From: Streptomyces canus 299MFChir4.1
GTDB taxonomy: Bacteria; Actinomycetota; Actinomycetes; Streptomycetales; Streptomycetaceae
DNA length: 64,000 nucleotides
Reading direction: 5' to 3'
NCBI RefSeq assembly: GCF_000383615.1
Contig: NZ_KB911601.1
Location: 89,064 to 153,063, forward strand
Below, in pieces: positions 42,845 to 50,805 of the stretch. A program made the position numbers and the translations under genes. Below the pieces are notes generated by a model that was not told the DNA's origin, did not search any database, and saw nothing but the letters and a program-made list of their open reading frames with translations. Numbering within the stretch: position 1 is the stretch's first letter; each line of letters starts with the position of its first letter.

Positions 42845-44209
42845 TCAGATGTAGTCGCCGGGCGTGGTGGCCGAACGCAGCTCGTCCCAGCTGGTGCCCT
42901 TGACCCACGCAAGCCACGACAGATAGGTCCACAGCTGTGCGTGCTCGTTGACGGGGGCCTCGATGCGGGCCACACCGTCCTCGTGGATGATCTTTCCGCG
43001 TCCCAGGCCCATCTTCAGGAGCTGCGGGATGTCCCGGCTGGCGCCCCCGCGGGTCTGCGCCGTGCTCTGCGACCAGTTCTCTCCGTCCTCCTGCTCCAGG
43101 AAGCCCGCCGGCCCAAACGAGTGGATCTGGCGGCCGAGTTGGGCCTTCTGCTCCTCGGGCGACTCGTTTCGGTCCTTGAAGCTGAACCACCACACCTCGG
43201 TGACTCCCGCGCTGCGCGGCACCCGGAGGCTGATCTGCGCGTCCATCGTGAACCAGGCGGTCGGGAAGAGATGCGGGTGGCCGGCGAACCGGGACCCGAC
43301 CGGGCCGAGGGCCGCGAGCGGACCGGGGTTCCGGCGCCAGGTGACGAGCTCGTGCATCTCGGGAGGCAGGGTCCTCAGCATCGAGTCCAGGCTCGGACCC
43401 GAGATCGCGTGCCCGTACTCGCCGAGCGCGACCAGGGTGTCGAGGTCCGTGGGAAGCCGCTGCACGCCCAGAGCCTTGCCTTCGTCGGTCTTGGCACCAC
43501 CGGTGTCGTTCACGTCGGCACTGGGGATCATCCCGACGGCCTGTGCCGAGATATGGGTGATCTGCGGGTGGTAGTAGTCGAAGGCGTTGTCCGCGGTGAA
43601 CTTCCAGTTGCAGTTGAGCGTGAACTTCTGCACACCCGGGCGGGCCTCGATGTCACCCCGCTCGGCCAGCAGGTCGATGGCGATCCGCCCGGTGCGTCCG
43701 AGGAATTCCAGCAGTGGCGGTGCCTGCGGGTCCATGGTCGCGAAGATGAACCCCTTGTAGTTGTCGAGCTGGGCCACCTTGCGCAGGGGGTGCTTCGTCC
43801 TGTCCAGCTCATCACGATAGAAGTCCGACATTCCAGGCACCCCGACGAGTTCGCCGTCCAGGCCGAACGTCCAGCCGTGGTAGGTGCACATGAAGTTCCG
43901 GACGTTGCCCTCCTCGGCCCGGCAGACCGCGTTGCCGCGGTGAGTGCAGGTGTTGAGCAGCGCCTTGATGCTGCGGTCGCGCTGGCGGACCACGAGGACG
44001 TTGTCCTTGCCCATGGGAGCCTCGAAGAAGTCACCCTTCTTCGGGATCTGCGTCTCATGGCACAGGAAGAGCCAGGCCCGCCCGAAGATGTGCTGCATCT
44101 CCAGCTCGAAGATCTCCTCGTCACTGAAGATCCTGCGGTCCAGCTCCCCGGTCGCCACGTTGACGAGCGACTCGAGGTGGGCGGTGGTTCCAGGTGCCTC
44201 GATGGTCAT
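42845..44209 (-). CDS. Aromatic ring-hydroxylating dioxygenase, Rieske alpha subunit
   Basis: The 454-residue catalytic subunit adds both atoms of O2 to an aromatic ring, giving a cis-dihydrodiol. The Rieske ligands are CTHRGN (Cys 86, His 88 approximately) and CTYHGW (about 106-109). The mononuclear iron facial triad appears as DYYHPQITH (His about 213 and 218), with the third Asp further on, and the bridging Asp before the first His. ATG 44209 has GGAG upstream. Electrons come from the ferredoxin and reductase encoded at 46147-47711. Confidence 0.96.
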   Translation of the reverse strand: MTIEAPGTTAHLESLVNVATGELDRRIFSDEEIFELEMQHIFGRAWLFLCHETQIPKKGDFFEAPMGKDNVLVVRQRDRSIKALLNTCTHRGNAVCRAEEGNVRNFMCTYHGWTFGLDGELVGVPGMSDFYRDELDRTKHPLRKVAQLDNYKGFIFATMDPQAPPLLEFLGRTGRIAIDLLAERGDIEARPGVQKFTLNCNWKFTADNAFDYYHPQITHISAQAVGMIPSADVNDTGGAKTDEGKALGVQRLPTDLDTLVALGEYGHAISGPSLDSMLRTLPPEMHELVTWRRNPGPLAALGPVGSRFAGHPHLFPTAWFTMDAQISLRVPRSAGVTEVWWFSFKDRNESPEEQKAQLGRQIHSFGPAGFLEQEDGENWSQSTAQTRGGASRDIPQLLKMGLGRGKIIHEDGVARIEAPVNEHAQLWTYLSWLAWVKGTSWDELRSATTPGDYI

Positions 44210-44238
44210 GTCAGTTCTCCACTCGTCGCTGAGGAAGG

Positions 44239-45126
44239 TCACGCAGGGTCGAAGATGTGGCCCCAGTACGCCGAGGCGTCATAGGTCACGACGGACCAGG
44301 TCTTTTCGTCGATGAGCAGCCCGTCGGTGCCGTACTCGACACCGAAGCCGGACGGGGACTGCACGTAGAAGGACAGCATCTTGTCGTTCGTGTGGCGTCC
44401 GAGCGTGGCGAGCTGCCGGATCTTGCGCCGCTGCACCTTGTCCAGGGCGCGGCCGACGACGTCGAGGTCGTCGACCTCCACCATGAAGTGGTTGATCCCT
44501 GCCGGTCCGTCCCCGTAGATCGGGGCCACCGCGAGGGAGTGGTGCCGCGCGTTGGTGTGCAGGAAGGTCAGGAGCATCCCCGGCACCGGGATGATGTGGT
44601 CGCTCACCTTGAAGCCGAGGACACGCCGGTAGAACTCGATCGTCTCCTCCACGTTGTCGCTCACCACGACGACATGGCCCAGTCCCGTGTCCGCGCCGTC
44701 GGGCGTTGTCGTGACGAACCGTGCGCCCGTGGGTGAGATGAACGGCTCCTGCAGCATGCTCGGGCCGTAGTGGAACTCCAGCGCGTAGCCGGCGGGATCG
44801 CGGCAGCTCAGCAGTCGGCGCACGCCGCGCAGATCGGCGAGCCGCGCATCGTCCTTGTAGTCGACGCCGGCCGCGTCGAGTGCGGCCGCCACCTCGTCGA
44901 GTGCGTCAGGCCCGGAGACCTGCCAGCCGACGTAGTCGAGCTCGTCGTCACCGGCCCGCAGTGTGAGGCGATGAGCACGCTCGTCCATGCGCAGGACGAG
45001 GGCGGCCTCACCGTCGATCTCCTGACGAGATGCTGTCATCCCTAGAATTTCGGTCGCGAAGACCTCCCAGTCCTCCAGGCTCTTCACCCGCAGGCCCAGG
45101 TAGCCGAGTGCCTCGACTCTCGTCAT
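44239..45126 (-). CDS. Extradiol ring-cleavage dioxygenase (type I, BphC-like)
   Basis: The 295-residue two-domain vicinal-oxygen-chelate enzyme cuts a catechol next to the hydroxyls. The iron ligands are His in TGLGHVVVVSDN (about 149), His in GINHFMVEV (about 210) and Glu in FGVEYGTDG (about 263). The active-site His is in NARHHSLAV. The length matches BphC (about 295). It is the first gene of the minus-strand operon after iclR and precedes the dioxygenase alpha gene by 29 nt. Confidence 0.95.
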   Translation of the reverse strand: MTRVEALGYLGLRVKSLEDWEVFATEILGMTASRQEIDGEAALVLRMDERAHRLTLRAGDDELDYVGWQVSGPDALDEVAAALDAAGVDYKDDARLADLRGVRRLLSCRDPAGYALEFHYGPSMLQEPFISPTGARFVTTTPDGADTGLGHVVVVSDNVEETIEFYRRVLGFKVSDHIIPVPGMLLTFLHTNARHHSLAVAPIYGDGPAGINHFMVEVDDLDVVGRALDKVQRRKIRQLATLGRHTNDKMLSFYVQSPSGFGVEYGTDGLLIDEKTWSVVTYDASAYWGHIFDPA

Positions 45127-45234
45127 GCGTTGATCCGTCCCCTCTGGTTCGCGTGTGGCGCCGGTCCACCGATCGTGCGAGGAGACGGCGCATCCGACAA
45201 CAAAGCTGTTCCGTCTGTTCGAACCGCGGTTGCA

Positions 45235-46020
45235 TCAGGCGACCAATTTGCTGACCTGGCCGCACAGTTGCTCGGCCGCTTTGAGCATCGCGCCCTTGTA
45301 GCGCAGGACGGAGCGGCCTGTGGCCTCGGTCGACAGCGACAACGCCGCTACGGGTTTGTGAGTCCTGCGGTCGAGGACTGGCACCGCGATGCACGAGACG
45401 CCGAGGAACGTCTCCTCGAAGTCGGTGGCGAAACCCTGGTCGCGGACCTGGTCCAGGGCCCGCTCCAGCAGGCCGTGGGTGGTGATGGTGAATGCGGTGA
45501 ACCGGTAGTAGCGAGCTTGCATGGAGCCGCCGGGCGGTGAATCGGAGAACGCGAGTATCGTCTTCCCGAGCGCCGTCGCGTACTGCGGTCGACGCATGCC
45601 GACCGCGGTGTTGATCCGGACGGAGTCCGGCCCGAACAACTTTTCGACGTACAGCACGCTCGATCCGGCAGGCACAGCGAGGTGCACTGTTTTGCGGGTC
45701 TGCGCGTAGAGCTCGGTCAGCACCGGCATCGCGCGATCCCGCAAGCCGTTCGCACGTGCGACGGCGACCTGGTTCCCCAGCTCGAACGTCCGGGTCGACA
45801 GCGCGTATTTGTCGCCTGCCCGTCGTACGTAACCGCTCTCGATGAGCACTGCCAGGAGGCGGTGTGCGGTCGCTTTGGGAAGGCAGACGACCTGAGCGAG
45901 CTCTGAGACACCCATGACCGCGCGAGGTCCGCCCAGCGCGTCCAGGAGAGCGAGCGCCTTGCCTGCCGAGGTGTCGTGGCTGCTGTCGGTCCCTGCGTTC
46001 TTGGCCTGCTGGAGATCCAT
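45235..46020 (-). CDS. IclR family transcriptional regulator
   Basis: This 261-residue protein has an N-terminal winged helix (MGVSELAQVVCLPKATAHRLL, LIESGYVRRAGDKYALS) and a C-terminal IclR effector domain (SVRINTAVGMRRPQYATALGKTIL, FEETFLGVSCIAVPVLD). It is divergent from the ferredoxin-reductase gene, and its own strand continues into the extradiol gene after 108 nt. IclR proteins in catabolic islands are often activators needing an aromatic effector. The palindrome at 46080-46092 is the obvious binding-site candidate. Confidence 0.93.
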   Translation of the reverse strand: MDLQQAKNAGTDSSHDTSAGKALALLDALGGPRAVMGVSELAQVVCLPKATAHRLLAVLIESGYVRRAGDKYALSTRTFELGNQVAVARANGLRDRAMPVLTELYAQTRKTVHLAVPAGSSVLYVEKLFGPDSVRINTAVGMRRPQYATALGKTILAFSDSPPGGSMQARYYRFTAFTITTHGLLERALDQVRDQGFATDFEETFLGVSCIAVPVLDRRTHKPVAALSLSTEATGRSVLRYKGAMLKAAEQLCGQVSKLVA

Positions 46021-46079
46021 CAGACCCTCCTCTCCCGACTGGCTTACACCGTTCCACCCTGAGGAACATTCGAGATGTA

Positions 46080-46092
46080 AGATACGGTATCT
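46080..46092. promoter_or_regulatory. Palindrome AGATACGGTATCT, candidate IclR operator
   Basis: A perfect dyad of six-base arms about one base. It lies 60 nt from the iclR start and 55 nt from the reductase start. The core matches the site at 24787-24799. No third copy was noticed in the window by eye. Confidence 0.65.
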
Positions 46093-46146
46093 CAGACGTC
46101 AATGGTCAATGGTCGGTGGCGAGTGACTTTCCTGAAGGAGAACGGC

Positions 46147-47406
46147 ATGCAGCACAGCGCGATCGTGGGGGCCAGTGCCGCGGGCGTCTCTGCCGCGATC
46201 TCGATGCGCTCGCTCGGACATGACGGACGGATCACGATCATCGATCGTGACCCTCACCCGCCGTACGAGCGCCCACCTTTGTCGAAGCTGACGGACCGCA
46301 CACTCCGTCCGATCGTCCCCCCCAGCAGATTCACCGAACTCGACATCGAGCTCCGGCTCGGCTCCGAGGTCCGCGGCGTCGATCCGGTCTCTCGCACGCT
46401 CCACCTCGATGCCGACGACTCTCTGAAGATCGACACCCTCCTGCTGAGCACCGGGGTCGCGGCGCGGCGACTGACCGTCCCGGGCTCCGATCTGGCCCAC
46501 GTTCTCGTACTGCGTGATGCGTCGGATGCCGCCCTGCTGGCGGACCGCTTCTCCACCGGCGGCCCCCTCGTGATCATCGGAGCGGGCTTCATCGGACTCG
46601 AGATCGCCGCCCTCGCCCGCGAGCAGGGGCTCGACGTCACCGTGGTCGAGGTCGGCCCCCGACCACTGCAAACGCTTGACGAGCGCGTCGGCACCCATGT
46701 GCTCGACCTCCACCGGAGCCAGGGAGTGCGGTTCGTCCTGGGTCGAACCGTGCGGCGGTTGGAGGGCGTGGACGCTGTCGAGAAGGTCGTTCTCGACGAC
46801 GGCACCCGGCTCTCGGCGGCGACGGTCGTCGTCGGCATCGGGGTGGAGCCGCGCACCGAACTGGCCCGCGCGATCGGCGTACGCACGGACAGCCAGGGCA
46901 TCGTCGTCGACGCCTACGGACAGACCGACGTGCCGTGGGTGTACGCCGCGGGAGACGTGGCGAGTCAGCCGCACCCGCACCTTGTCACCGGGCCGGGCCG
47001 CATCGAGCACTGGGACGTCGCCCTGAAGCACGGCGCCGCAGTGGGCGCCACCATGGCCGGGCATCCGACGGCGTTCACCGAGACGCCGTACGTCTGGTCC
47101 GATCAGTTCGGACGCACATTCCAGATGTTCGGACGTCCCCACACGACCGACGAACTTGTCATGCGGCGCGATGCCACCCCGGAGTCCTACCTGGGGTTCT
47201 GGCTCCGCGACGAAGTCGTCGTCGCCGTCTGCGGCTTCGACCGCCCTCGCGATGTCGGAGCCGCACGCCGACTCATTCAGCTCCCCGTCGGAACCCACCG
47301 CGACGCGCTGGCCGACGACGGGCTGGAGCTCAGGAACCTGATCAAAACCATCACGCGCGGCTCAAGCCCGCGACCCGACTCCAAGAAGGGTGTGACGATC
47401 ACGTGA
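46147..47406 (+). CDS. Ferredoxin reductase of the dioxygenase system
   Basis: A 419-residue FAD/NAD(P)H oxidoreductase of the BphA4/putidaredoxin-reductase type. FAD motif AIVGASAAGVSAAISMRS, GYDxP-like PPYERPPLSK, NAD motif VIIGAGFIGLEIAALAREQG and the C-terminal FAD block VYAAGDVASQPHP are present. ATG 46147 has AAGGAG upstream; ATG 46102 has none. It supplies electrons to the Rieske ferredoxin whose gene overlaps its end by 4 nt. Confidence 0.95.
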   Translation: MQHSAIVGASAAGVSAAISMRSLGHDGRITIIDRDPHPPYERPPLSKLTDRTLRPIVPPSRFTELDIELRLGSEVRGVDPVSRTLHLDADDSLKIDTLLLSTGVAARRLTVPGSDLAHVLVLRDASDAALLADRFSTGGPLVIIGAGFIGLEIAALAREQGLDVTVVEVGPRPLQTLDERVGTHVLDLHRSQGVRFVLGRTVRRLEGVDAVEKVVLDDGTRLSAATVVVGIGVEPRTELARAIGVRTDSQGIVVDAYGQTDVPWVYAAGDVASQPHPHLVTGPGRIEHWDVALKHGAAVGATMAGHPTAFTETPYVWSDQFGRTFQMFGRPHTTDELVMRRDATPESYLGFWLRDEVVVAVCGFDRPRDVGAARRLIQLPVGTHRDALADDGLELRNLIKTITRGSSPRPDSKKGVTIT

Positions 47407-47711
47407 CGTGGACGAAAGCCTGCAGCACGTCCGACCTCGAAGAGGGCGAGGGCTTCCAGCTCAAGCGGGAGCGCCCGATCGCCCTCTTCAACGTCGACGA
47501 CGAATACTTCGCGATCGACGACACCTGCACACATGACGAATCGTCCCTGGCTGACGGATACGTGGAGGGGGACGTGGTCGAGTGCGCGTGGCACTTCGCC
47601 AAGTTCTGCATAAAAACCGGAGCCGTGCTCAGTCTCCCGGCGACCTGCCCGGTCAGTACCTACGCCGTCAAGGTCGAGGGCGACGACGTCTTCGTCGACC
47701 TTCCCGGCTGA
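47403..47711 (+). CDS. Rieske-type [2Fe-2S] ferredoxin
   Basis: The 102-residue small electron carrier has the cluster ligands CTHDESS (Cys 42 and His 44 approximately) and CAWHFAKFC (Cys and His about 61-64). The length equals BphA3-type ferredoxins. GTG 47403 overlaps the reductase stop (GTGA). It passes electrons from the reductase to the dioxygenase alpha subunit. Confidence 0.95.
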   Translation: MTWTKACSTSDLEEGEGFQLKRERPIALFNVDDEYFAIDDTCTHDESSLADGYVEGDVVECAWHFAKFCIKTGAVLSLPATCPVSTYAVKVEGDDVFVDLPG

Positions 47712-47745
47712 GCCACCCATCCGACCGACGAGGAGCCCGCACCCC

Positions 47746-48615
47746 ATGAAGACCCAGACCGGTTCGATACCAGCTCCCACCTACGACAGCACGAAAAGGA
47801 TCGTTCGTACTCCGGACTACGAAATCCAGATCAACGAAGCCGGCGAGGGCCACCCGGTCCTGCTGATCCACGGCACTGGCCCCGGTGCGACGGGATGGTC
47901 CAATTTCGCCCCGAACATCGGCCCTCTGTCACAGCGCTTCCGGGTCATCGCGGTCACCATGCCGGGCTGGGGCGAGTCGAGCCGCCAGAACGTGGAGTCC
48001 GGCTTCGACCAAGGCGAGGCGGTCAAGCAGCTCATGGACGCCCTCGACATCGAGCGGGCGGCGATCGTGGGCAACTCGATGGGGGGCGGAGTCGGCATCA
48101 TCATGACGGCACGCTGGCCGGAACGGGTGTCTCACCTGATCACGATGGGATCCGGGGTGTGGGGCGTGAACGTGCTGTCCCCGGCCGGAATGACCGAAGG
48201 GTTCAAGGTTCTCGTCGAAACCTACCAGGACCCGTCGCCGGAGAACTTCAAGCGGTTGGTCCAGGTGATGTGCTTCGACCCCACCTTCGCAACCGACGAG
48301 CTCGCTGAACAACGGTCGCAGGCGGCACTGGCGCACCCTGATCACCTCAGCGACTGGCTCGAGCGTGCCAAGGTCGGCTTGGGTCAGGAAGCCTTCATGT
48401 CCGCGGCACAGGCTCTGCACACCTCCAGCGTGCCGGCGCTCATCATCCACGGCCGCGATGACCGAACCGTGCACTGGGAAATCAGTCTCCGCGCGATGTC
48501 GATGATCCACGACTCGCGGATGGTCATGTTGAACCGATGCGGCCACTGGGCACAGCTCGAGCATGCCGCGGAGTTCAACCGGCTCGTGACCGAGTTCGTC
48601 ACCAACCACCACTGA
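47746..48615 (+). CDS. Meta-cleavage product hydrolase (BphD/MhpC-like)
   Basis: The 289-residue alpha/beta hydrolase acts on the product of the extradiol enzyme and splits a C-C bond. The family-specific HGTGPGATGWSNF block sits near the oxyanion hole, the nucleophile is in VGNSMGGGVG (Ser 111 approximately), Asp is in HGRDDRTV (about 237) and His in CGHWAQLE (about 265). The products would be 2-hydroxypenta-2,4-dienoate and a carboxylic acid from the ring substituent. Confidence 0.95.
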   Translation: MKTQTGSIPAPTYDSTKRIVRTPDYEIQINEAGEGHPVLLIHGTGPGATGWSNFAPNIGPLSQRFRVIAVTMPGWGESSRQNVESGFDQGEAVKQLMDALDIERAAIVGNSMGGGVGIIMTARWPERVSHLITMGSGVWGVNVLSPAGMTEGFKVLVETYQDPSPENFKRLVQVMCFDPTFATDELAEQRSQAALAHPDHLSDWLERAKVGLGQEAFMSAAQALHTSSVPALIIHGRDDRTVHWEISLRAMSMIHDSRMVMLNRCGHWAQLEHAAEFNRLVTEFVTNHH

Positions 48616-48643
48616 GCGGACCCGAGGGAAAGGACACATCGAC

Positions 48644-49432
48644 GTGCGCGGACTTGAGGGACGTGTCGTCCTGCTCACCGGCGGCGGCTCCGGGGTCGGG
48701 CGAGCCATCGTGGACCGCTTCCTCGACGAGGGCGCGCGGATCGTGGTCCTCGAACGAGACCCGGACAAGGCCGCCGCGTTGGACGCGATCGGCAGCAGCG
48801 ACCTCAGCGTCGTCACCGGCGACGTCACCTCGTACGCGGACAACGAGCGGGCCGTCGCTGCTGCCGTGGACACCTTCGGCCGGCTCGACGTATTCATAGG
48901 CAACGTCGGGTTGTGGGACTTCAGCCGCAATCTGGTGGACCTCTCGCCGACCGAGCTCGAAACCGGGTTCCGTGAACTTTTCGCCGTGAACGTGCTGGGC
49001 TACCTGCTGGGCGCGAGGGCAGCAGCGGCCGCACTCAGAAAGTCGCGCGGCACGATCATCCTCACGCTGTCCAACGCGTCCTTCTATCCACAGGGCGGCG
49101 GCGTCCTCTACACCGCGACGAAGCATGCCGGACTCGGCGTTGTGCGGCAGCTGGCCTATGAGCTGGCACCGGAGATCCGGGTGAACGGGGTCGCTCCGGG
49201 AGGAATGGCGACAAACCTGAGCGGACCGAAGTCGCTCGGCCTGGATCAGCGCCAGATCAAGGACATTCCGATCCAGGAGTACCAAGAGAAGTACTCAGCC
49301 CTGGAGAGGGTGATCGAACCGGCCGACTACGTCGGGACCTACGTCCTGCTGGCCTCGAGCGGTGACGCCCTCACCGTCACCGGAACGGTCTTCGACATCA
49401 GCGCGGTGGGTACGCCTCAGCGCCCACGGTGA
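48644..49432 (+). CDS. cis-dihydrodiol dehydrogenase (BphB-like SDR)
   Basis: A 262-residue SDR with the dihydrodiol-dehydrogenase signature GNVGLWDFSRNLVDLS (GNAGIWDY in BphB), besides TGGGSGVGRAI and YTATKHAGLGVVRQLAYEL (Tyr, Lys). The C-terminal GGMATNLSGPKSLGL is also BphB-like. It rearomatises the ring to a catechol with NAD. GTG 48644 follows the hydrolase after 28 nt. Confidence 0.94.
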   Translation: MRGLEGRVVLLTGGGSGVGRAIVDRFLDEGARIVVLERDPDKAAALDAIGSSDLSVVTGDVTSYADNERAVAAAVDTFGRLDVFIGNVGLWDFSRNLVDLSPTELETGFRELFAVNVLGYLLGARAAAAALRKSRGTIILTLSNASFYPQGGGVLYTATKHAGLGVVRQLAYELAPEIRVNGVAPGGMATNLSGPKSLGLDQRQIKDIPIQEYQEKYSALERVIEPADYVGTYVLLASSGDALTVTGTVFDISAVGTPQRPR

Positions 49433-49540
49433 CGGGAGGTGGCGACGGGCGCAGGCTCACTCCACTTCTCACGCGGCCACTACAGCCATCGGCTGCCGAC
49501 CACTTGGACGGCGTACTCAGTCTGGACAGGGGACCCACGG

Positions 49541-49954
49541 ATGAACCTTCACGACGGCGGTCGCACGGTACATGTAGTGCGCACCATGGAGAGCGAGGTC
49601 GAGGTCTTCTCGAGCGCTGACGAGGCATGGCGGTACGCCCGGCGCAAGCGCGGTGCCACAGTCCTGGAGCGGACGGTGCGGGGCTCCCTCGGCGAGGCCC
49701 AGACCATCTACGAGCGCCGGGTGCACGTCTTCGACGGCGTCGTTCGCCGTGACACGACCACGGAAGAGCTCCTTTTCACCATCGACACCGACTCATGGGT
49801 CCAGGCCGCTGACGTCGAGTCGTTCGAGGGCAAGGACAACCGGTGGACGATCGTCGGGTTGGGAACCGACCGTCAGACCCTCGACGAGCTCGTCGAGGGC
49901 GAGATATCGCGCCTCACCTCCACCTGGCTCCTTCGCCGGCGCAATCTGGCTTGA
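49541..49954 (+). CDS. Hypothetical protein of the catabolic operon
   Basis: A 137-residue protein I do not recognise. ATG 49541 is chosen because sequence before it (to 49439) is Ser/His/Thr-rich and unlike coding. Blocks include VEVFSSADEAWRYARRKRG, YERRVHVFDGVVRRD and VDELVEGEISRLTSTWLLRR-like charged helices. It is soluble and has no Cys. It follows the dihydrodiol dehydrogenase by 108 nt on the same strand. Confidence 0.6.
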   Translation: MNLHDGGRTVHVVRTMESEVEVFSSADEAWRYARRKRGATVLERTVRGSLGEAQTIYERRVHVFDGVVRRDTTTEELLFTIDTDSWVQAADVESFEGKDNRWTIVGLGTDRQTLDELVEGEISRLTSTWLLRRRNLA

Positions 49955-50057
49955 CTGAAGATCCAGGGCCGGCGCCCCGCCGACTCGGCAGCCGCTCGGC
50001 CCTTTTCGACACGGCCCACGAAACGGGGCACCACAGCCACACCCTGGAGCGGCGAAC

Positions 50058-50492
50058 GTGCACGGACACATGGAGCAGACCCGCAGGCCGACGCCCGACT
50101 CAACCACACGGTCCACATGGGCACATGACCCCGGTGCGACGAGGCTGTACTTTCAGCGCTGCACCTGGTGCGGCATCGCTTTATACCACCGGCTTTTGTG
50201 CCCGGTGTGCCAAAACACGGACCTGCGCATCGAACCGAGCGGGGGAACCGGCACAGTGCGGTTCTCGCGGGCCATTCTGAGCCGCTCTCCCTCCGCACGC
50301 AACGAGTCCTTGATCGAGCTGGCAGAAGGTTTCGTGGTGCGCGGCCGCATCATGGGTCCTTCGGTGGGAATTCCCCTCGGAGCACGCGTGCGGCTGGTCA
50401 CGCCCAGTGACACGGTCCGCAAGGAGCCGGTCTTCCGGCTCCTCGATGTCCAGCCGCCCTCACCCGACATTCGGTTACACGCCACTCTCTGA
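50058..50492 (+). CDS. DUF35-type zinc-ribbon/OB-fold protein
   Basis: The 144-residue product has a zinc ribbon (CTWCG about residues 34-38, CPVC about 48-51) followed by an OB-fold (GTGTVRFSRAIL, FVVRGRIMGPSVG). Such proteins join thiolases that lack part of the active site, as in steroid side-chain cleavage. No thiolase of that sort is adjacent. GTG 50058 has GGAG 7-8 nt upstream. Confidence 0.8.
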   Translation: MHGHMEQTRRPTPDSTTRSTWAHDPGATRLYFQRCTWCGIALYHRLLCPVCQNTDLRIEPSGGTGTVRFSRAILSRSPSARNESLIELAEGFVVRGRIMGPSVGIPLGARVRLVTPSDTVRKEPVFRLLDVQPPSPDIRLHATL

Positions 50493-50805
50493 AATGTAAT
50501 GCTCACCCCACGACTCTCCTACGGCTCCGCGGATGCCCGCCCACGCGGCCGCGCCCGGGGGCAGGTCAGCCGATCCGCGGGGAGCGGGATGCCCTGGAAC
50601 TGCCGAGACGGGGCTGTCACCGACACACCGCCGTCCGATGAACAGATGCTTCGGTGTTCAGCGCTCGGCCATCAGCGATCGCTGACTACTACGCCGATGG
50701 AGCTCTGACCCTCTTCCGTATCCCGTCTCAGACACCGCACCTTTACGGGCCCGCCCTCTGCGGTCTCGGTCAGTATCCCCAGCGACCACGAAGTAGGCCC
50801 ATCGC
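50493..50805. other. Intergenic, nothing recognised
   Basis: About 310 nt before the MFS gene. No convincing open frame, hairpin or promoter was seen. The transport gene may have its promoter near the end of it. Confidence 0.4.

Noticed and set aside
42803..44284. 493-codon plus-strand frame over the Rieske alpha gene
   Set aside because: Antisense shadow of a gene with all iron ligands in place.
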